A DNA stretch of 64,000 bases from Gautieria morchelliformis (Eukaryota > Basidiomycota > Agaricomycetes > Gomphales > Gomphaceae). The DNA is taken from contig WHVA01000154.1 in assembly GCA_015179125.1 (NCBI GenBank), forward strand, positions 124,001 through 188,000, read 5' to 3'. Both the position numbers and the translations under genes were made by a program. The notes below the pieces were generated by a model that was given only the letters and a program-made list of their open reading frames with translations, was not told the DNA's origin and did not search any database. Numbering within the stretch: position 1 is the stretch's first letter; each line of letters starts with the position of its first letter. This document shows, piece by piece, positions 58,773 through 64,000 of the stretch.

Positions 58773-59588
58773 CTAGAGCTGATAAACACCTGGAAGAACA
58801 CTACCCATTTTAGTGCGAGGATTATATTGGGTACTGTGAGGGGAAACATTGGCATCAGCTCCGTTGAGCTCGACGTGGAGCTGTTGAGCGAGCAGCTCGT
58901 CAGCGTTAGACCTATTGGCTAGAGTGTTTACCGTCGACACCTTGTGATGAAAGGTCAGGTCATTCGCCCTCCATTTCTCTTTTTCTGCTGCAGTCAGCCC
59001 GGGTGTAGACTGATCCGAAGACTCAGCTTTTTGTGACGTGGAAGGTAAAGTCAGTTCGGATGTGTTCTTTTTGTCGTATTGAGACATTCTATGTCCGCGA
59101 TCCTTTATCATTTCACGCAAAGATTTTGAGTCCATGTTGTCCAGAATGCCGAGCATAAACTGTCGATATGGGTCATTCTCCTGAGGTAACAGCGTCGGCG
59201 AGGGCCTGCGCACATCCCTCGACTTACCAGGCGGGCGTGTTATCCATGAGTCAGGGCTCGCCATAGGGACCTTCCGAGCCGTCGTAGTCGGACCAAGCTG
59301 GTGATACGCGACCCGCATGTTCAGGAGTCTCCGGTGTAGGGGCACGTTGCGTGCTAACGCGGTCGGGGGGTGTCGTTGGGAGACCAGGCGAGTGATCTGA
59401 GAACGAGTCATTGAAATAACGCGCCCCTGTATGATGGGGGGGGCACTTGCACGCTTTACCTTACCCATGGTACGTTGGGCTGGTAAGAAAACGTCCTGAC
59501 TTGAATCAGTGTTGACGTAGTCGTCGTCATCGTCAGCGCCATGCGCGGAGCGGGGGCGACACGTGTTAACCTCACTCGGAGCTGGCAT
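58773..59588 (-). CDS. Hypothetical single-exon protein (271 aa)
   Basis: A clean open frame from the ATG at 59588 to the stop at 58773. The amino part is polar, with an acidic run (ADDDDDYVN) and basic patches (GKVKRASAPP); the middle is Pro/Arg-rich. A helical stretch, YRQFMLGILDNMDSKSLREM, follows, and the carboxy part is Ser/Thr/Gln-rich. No signal peptide or membrane segment. It lies head to head with the reductase, 344 bp apart, so the two may share a promoter region. Mostly disordered in appearance; I do not recognise a family. Confidence 0.5.
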   Translation of the reverse strand: MPAPSEVNTCRPRSAHGADDDDDYVNTDSSQDVFLPAQRTMGKVKRASAPPIIQGRVISMTRSQITRLVSQRHPPTALARNVPLHRRLLNMRVAYHQLGPTTTARKVPMASPDSWITRPPGKSRDVRRPSPTLLPQENDPYRQFMLGILDNMDSKSLREMIKDRGHRMSQYDKKNTSELTLPSTSQKAESSDQSTPGLTAAEKEKWRANDLTFHHKVSTVNTLANRSNADELLAQQLHVELNGADANVSPHSTQYNPRTKMGSVLPGVYQL

Positions 59589-59862
59589 TAGTCGACCCGA
59601 CTACAGCATGTCACGCTCGACGCTGGTTGTGGGGTCTCAATAGATTAAGTAAACGTAGCCCCAATCTCAATGCTATCAGGTAATGCTTCGGCCATTTGCC
59701 GCGGATCTGACCCATTCGAACTACAACTAGAAACCCCTAAAACGCGGTGAGTTCCTGGCGCGCTGTAATCCGTTACAAATGCTTTGCTGCCCTACTGAGT
59801 AATCGACTGGTACTTCCTAGATGAAATGCAAGTGAGTGACTGATCCTAGATATGCCTCCTGG

Positions 59863-59870
59863 TATATAAG
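59863..59870 (+). promoter_or_regulatory. TATA box of the reductase gene
   Basis: TATATAAG lies 63 bp before the proposed ATG at 59933, leaving room for a transcription start about 30 bp downstream and a leader of about 35-40 bases. Confidence 0.6.
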
Positions 59871-59932
59871 TCAGGTGATGCTGCTCATAAAACACTCGAA
59901 ACCACTAGCCAGACACTGACAACTTGGACGAT

Positions 59933-61064
59933 ATGCCAGCAGTACCACCAAACTCACTGATCGCCATTACAGGAGTGTCAGGCTATATTGCTTCTTACGC
60001 CGGCCTATATGCCCTCCGCGCTGGCCACCGCGTTCGCGGGACTGTCAGATCCCTAGCACGCGCCGAGTCCCTCAAGGCGGCATACGAAAAGCATGGCATC
60101 CCTGTTGATGATCTCAATAAGCGTCTCGAATTCGTGGTCGTGGACGACCTAAGTTCCGAAGAACAATGGACCAAGGCATTTGAAAACGTCGATAGTGTAA
60201 TCCATGGCGCGCTGTCTATGGCCGACTTATCTGACTCCCAGTTGATTCCCGATGCTGTCTCAGCAGCGCTCGCCGTGCTTCGAGCTGCCAAGAAATTCCC
60301 GTCCATCAAGAGGGTCGTCTTTGTCTCCACAATTTGGACCATAGCGACAGCTCCGATGCACAGAGACAGAGCACTCACGACTCAAGACTGGAACGACGAG
60401 GCATTGAGGATATACGAAAACAACTTACCTGTGGATCACGATCCGATATTGAAAAGGGCCTTCCCCTTCTTCCCTTACACTGTCGCGAAAGTCAAAGCCG
60501 AGAGGGCGGCATGGGAGTTTGAGTTTGTCAAGGATGTATGCTGGTTGTGGCGGTCATCATTTCCACACGTAATTGACCGGTACACATGACAGACCTCATT
60601 TGATTTGGTATCCGTATTGCCGGGGCTCACCATGGGACCAATGCTGCATGGCGAACTAGCTCTAACACCGGGAGCGGCGGCATCTGGCCTCAAAAACGAC
60701 ACAACCGGGGCCGAATACTTCCCCAACCGTGAGTAAGGTCCATCTTCCTCCGTATAGCAAGCATCACTCACGTTCTGGCAGAGTGGTTTGTTGATGTTCG
60801 TGACTGTGGCAGGCTACTTTGCTTGGCCCTCACGACACCCTCTATGGGGGGAAACGATACTTGGCGGTAGCCCAACGATTTGAATGGAACCAGGTATATG
60901 GGATATATCGCAAGCATTTCCCGAAGGCACAAGTTCCAGAGGATATCGAAGGAAGTGAACCCTGGGCGCAAGAGCTAGAATTTACGGAGTCTACTGAGCT
61001 CCTCGGCGGATGGATCAGTCTCGAGAAAAGTGTCGTTGACCTTGGTAAGGGATTGGGTTACTGA
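59933..61064 (+). CDS. NAD(P)-dependent epimerase/dehydratase (extended SDR reductase)
   Basis: An extended short-chain dehydrogenase/reductase of the dihydroflavonol/cinnamoyl-CoA reductase and Gre2-like group, which reduces aldehydes or ketones with NADPH. The start is ATG 59933. The Rossmann motif TGVSGYI lies at residues 13-19, the Ser region VFVST at about 129-133, and the catalytic YTVAK at about 182-186. Introns 60536-60592 and 60729-60781 keep phase (FVKD to TSFDLVSVLPG; EYFPN to QWFVDVRD). In the last exon the frame shifts at a G run (60846-60851): upstream reads LCLALTTPSMGG, downstream KRYLAVAQRFEW to TGA 61062-61064. The coding total is one base short of a multiple of three, so this is a recent lesion or a sequencing error. 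A poly(A) signal, AATAAA, is at about 61112. The substrate cannot be told from sequence. Confidence 0.85.
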
Positions 61065-61604
61065 GAAGTGATATCGTGGTACAGTAGTGTGAGAACATGT
61101 ATTCGAGTGTAATAAATAAAGGCGACATTACTGTAATTCAGCACTCACGTCGACGAGAGTGAGGACGAATAAGTAATAATTGCTGATGAATATTTAGAAT
61201 TTTAGGGTTTCTGTCCATTGGGTCGGATGAATTTGATCATCCAAGGTCGTCCAAGCATCCAGGACTCGGAGAGTTGGGCCGAGTGGATCTGATCATGCAA
61301 ACTACGAGTTGGAAGTGCGTTATGAGTTATGAGGAATCTGAATCCAACCAACTAGAGTACTGTACCATTACGACCATAGGTTCAGAACTCGGCGGTGTGA
61401 CATGAAATTTTACCTAGTTCACCGGTTCAGAGGTAATCGTGACATGTGACCGAACTTAAATTAGTTCAACGAACACCATATGCGGTCCATCACTCAGGTG
61501 CGAAAAAAAATCAGCAATTCTGCACTTACTCAACCTATAGTTCAGACCTATGTGTGACGGGTGACTACGGCTCTGGGAGTTCAGGTTCAAGGGGTCTTGT
61601 GACG
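61065..61604. other. 3' region of the reductase, then unassigned
   Basis: It contains the AATAAATAAA signal near 61112 and then about 480 bp in which I see no gene or repeat. Confidence 0.5.
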
Positions 61605-61921
61605 ATACATGTTACCCTGCACAGACTCTTGGTCTGCTGGGTTGATCCCGCACAATCTATGGGTAGGATGTCCCCTGAATGCATTCTGGCCATAGGAACA
61701 CCCAAAGGGGATTGAGTTAGGAAGATGATGGCGCCAGTGATGAACCATCACGCTGGGTAAAGGATGTCGATCATGTTTGATGGCGTGCCTACTGGGGAAT
61801 GATGCGAGTAGCGAATAACCGTTCAGTGAATTTGGCGAAGAGCAAATGGAGCGAACATGGAAGTGGATTGATGAAAAGGAAAATGGAGTTACTGGATACA
61901 ACAAATAAACAAGTCATGACA
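61605..61921 (+). repeat. LTR-D 3' end fragment
   Basis: It matches the last third of LTR-D (55600-55830 and the complement of 43809-44150) and ends AAGTCATGACA at 61921, the same end as the full-length copy. Its 5' part is missing. Helitron sequence follows directly. Confidence 0.8.
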
Positions 61922-62424
61922 CAAGGATACCCTCCTTCATGATATGTTTGATCAATTGCTCCTTCTTGAGATGAAAAACCCTTGCAACCAAGTCGGGACG
62001 ATCACTGGGAGTCTGGCCTGGCTTGAGAGCATCTTTGATTTCCTTCCACAGGGGGTTTGCTGTCATTGTCACAAAGATATCTGCTGGACCAAACTTCCTA
62101 GTGATAGCCATTGAATTTTGAAAATTCTTGTTCATATCCCTGGCACTCCCAGTAAATGTAGCAGGCAAGATGACCTTTTTTCCCAAGTTAGCTAGATTGG
62201 CCTGATTGACCTCAGATCCAAATGTATCAATGATCTGATTGTAGACCTCAGCTCACAGCTCATTTTGATGGAATTTGATCCAATTTAGCTTCTGCTGTTC
62301 AGTCGCTGCCCAAGCATTCACAATGTATTGCTGAAAGAGCTTGCCATCCAGGAAGAGAGTTTCAGCTTCACCCTCCCTTGGAAAAAGACGGTAATGATAG
62401 TATCCTTTGTTCTGTCTTTGAAGT
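61922..62424 (-). mobile_element. Helitron Rep/helicase fragment (Helitron-like N domain)
   Basis: Translation on the minus strand gives the start of a Helitron RepHel protein: YYHYRLFPREGEAETLF, QYIVNAWAATEQQKLNWI, then LPATFTGSARDMNKNFQNSM and FVTMTANPLWKEIKDAL with the PGQTPSDRPDLVARVF stretch. The Rep domain would nick DNA for rolling-circle transposition. One in-frame TGA follows FHQNEL near 62252. The frame stops at the LTR-D border, before the HUH and catalytic Tyr part, so no catalytic core or helicase remains. Confidence 0.85.
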
Positions 62425-62653
62425 TATTATAAGAGAAAAAAAAATGATTTCAGTACTCAACAGCAGGTGATCAGTCTGTGTCGAATTCAACCTTGACGGG
62501 GATAGGTTAAAAAATGTAACGAAGTTGCAGTCAGAGCTCAAACCGATAGAGTAAGACTGAGTAAACCGATTTCTTAAGGTTGTGAAACTTGAGATAACCA
62601 GTCAAATGTCAACATGTGGTATGTGGGTACTAAGAGTCTTGAATATTTACAGG

Positions 62654-63682
62654 TTTTTTTTTTTTTTTTTTTTCCAATTTATTGTCTTTTGGGGCCGTGC
62701 CCTATGTAAGACAGTGTGTACATGCTTTGTTACAAATTGTTTCCTTCTCGCCTCTCGACCTCTATCTCAGCTTGTACCTCACAGGTGTAACCCTGGGTAT
62801 GTCCGTGCCTGTTTCGGCGGGGTAGGTGAATTCTCATGTCCATGATTCCTCTGTCTGTCCTGTATCATGTTCTGTTCCCTTCTTGTGTTTCCTTAGGAAG
62901 CATCGTGTTCTCATGTGACTTCTCAAGCCGTCCCGTTTCGCAGTGATTCCTCTGTCTGTCCCATCTCATGTCCTGTTCCCTTCTTGTACTTCTTTAGGGA
63001 GCGTCATGTTCCCATGCGAATTCTTGAACCGCCCCATCTCGTGTACATATCTGAACAGGTGTTCCATAGCTCTGTGTCTGCCTAGGAGTGTCTTCACCGA
63101 TTTTTCCCCCCTTCTAAGACTCTTCTCCATCCTCTTCCTGGGCCCGCTATATGCTGGACATCAAAACAGATAGTGGTGGACAGTTTCTGGTGTGTTTTGA
63201 CACGCTGGGCACAACGGCGAGTCTGCTTTGCCTATCTTGTACATATGTTTGTTCAAAGCTATGTGCCCCATCCTGAGCTGTGTGAGTAGGCTTGCGTGTT
63301 TTCGCGGCATGTTCTTGGTTATTTTCGAGAACGCTGCAGATGGCATAGTGGAGTCAATTTCAAGCGGAAACTGTGCCCTGGGTGACTTAGCGAATGCTGT
63401 CTGCGCCTGCTGCTTCAATTCCACATTGTGCCTCTGCGTCTCAGCCGTCCTGCTTATCGGAAGAACTCCATGGCACTCTGTCGGTGTTCCCACTCGTTGC
63501 TGGTCTCTCCCTTCACTGCATTCTTCACCTCTGCATCCACCCTCTCGTTCCCTTTTACCCCCTTGTGTCCTGGCACCCACCTCGTCACCACACTCACTCC
63601 TGCCTGCCGCTCCACAACATCCTGGATTTGTCTGTGTACCACATTGACCAGGTACTGCCCGGGTATGGCGCTCTCTCTTCTG
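62654..63682 (-). mobile_element. LINE 3' end: RNase H, zinc-finger tail, 3' UTR, poly(A)
   Basis: On the minus strand: RNase H end (RWVPGHKGVKGNERVDAEV), a spacer, then a carboxy tail (KHASLLTQLRMGHIALNKHM) with CPACQNTPETVHHYLF, the Cys/His tail usual in Tad1- and I-type LINEs, then a 3' UTR ending ACAATAAATTGG and an A tail (T run at 62655-62675). It starts at 63682 where LTR-D begins. Two overlapping frames are needed to read RNase H and the tail, so at least one frameshift is present. It is a 5'-truncated copy. It may be the same family as the 5' half at 20954-23900, but the two do not overlap, so this cannot be shown. Confidence 0.8.
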
Positions 63683-64000
63683 TGTCAAGATTGGTTTTTA
63701 GGCGTTAATATCGTGTATTAATGAACACAGCGAATGCCCAAATGACTTGTGCGAATAAGTATGCCGTTCGGCGAATAGGTGAACCAATAAATGTTCACAA
63801 GATAAGAGGGCTGCCCGAGCAGAGCTCGCCCTATCTACAGTCATAGCGAAATAGCCCATGACACTTGACGATGTAATGTGCAAGGTGCCATGGAAGGGTT
63901 GTCTAAGTAGCGACAATCCCTTCGCCGGCGAAGGTGCTCCTTCAGAGCCCTTCACCGTCAGCACAGAAAATAGTTCGAAGGCTAAGGTAACGAAGATGAA
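63683..64000 (+). repeat. LTR-D start, runs off the window
   Basis: It begins TGTCAAGATTGG and matches the first 318 bp of LTR-D. It direct-repeats 54961-55280 at about 90% identity by eye. It continues past the end of the window, so a whole element could lie to the right. Confidence 0.85.

Noticed and set aside
1-64000. Autonomous virus, plasmid or Polinton-type element
   Set aside because: No capsid, protein-primed polymerase, packaging ATPase or replication origin motifs were seen; all virus-like coding sequence belongs to LTR retrotransposons.

Overview
The window looks like nuclear DNA from a mushroom-forming basidiomycete (Agaricomycetes). Genes carry many short GT-AG introns of about 44-115 bp. 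There is a C2-NACHT-WD40 NLR-like gene, and the repeat load is typical of these fungi: Ty3/Gypsy chromoviruses, Ty1/Copia, a Tad1-like LINE, a Tc1/mariner transposon and Helitron debris. There is no sign of bacterial operons. I found no rRNA, tRNA or CRISPR array.

Layout. 1-12.6 kb is a nest of LTR retrotransposon remains: a Gypsy family called Gypsy-1 here, a second chromovirus group (Gypsy-2), and several solo LTRs inserted into them, with target-site duplications that give the order of events. 12.6-13.1 kb is a short array of 36-bp units, each holding a palindrome of up to 20 bp. A cyclin pseudogene lies at 13.3-14.7 kb. 15-20.9 kb is the most complete Gypsy-1 copy; it runs into the 5' half of a LINE on the minus strand (20.9-23.9 kb). 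A second, larger palindromic array fills 24.1-25.1 kb and shares its 3' flank with the first. The best host gene is the NLR-like gene at 27.7-32.2 kb, with seven almost identical WD40 repeats. 33.5-54.9 kb holds several unrecognised multi-exon genes or pseudogenes, cut by a young Copia element with two LTRs that look identical (36.6-42.4 kb), by solo LTRs, and joined by a spliced Tc1-type transposase (50.4-51.6 kb). 55-64 kb holds back-to-back inverted LTRs, a Gypsy gag relic, a MYND zinc-finger gene, an unknown single-exon ORF divergent from an extended-SDR reductase, a Helitron Rep fragment and the 3' end of a LINE.

Reading. This is a repeat-rich accessory region. The genes do not form one pathway. 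The NLR-like gene may sense non-self, the reductase is metabolic, and the cyclin and MYND pieces are host remnants. Four of the decayed host-like genes carry TAG or TGA codons that could each come from one C-to-T change. All domain calls are from reading motifs by eye; no database search was run.
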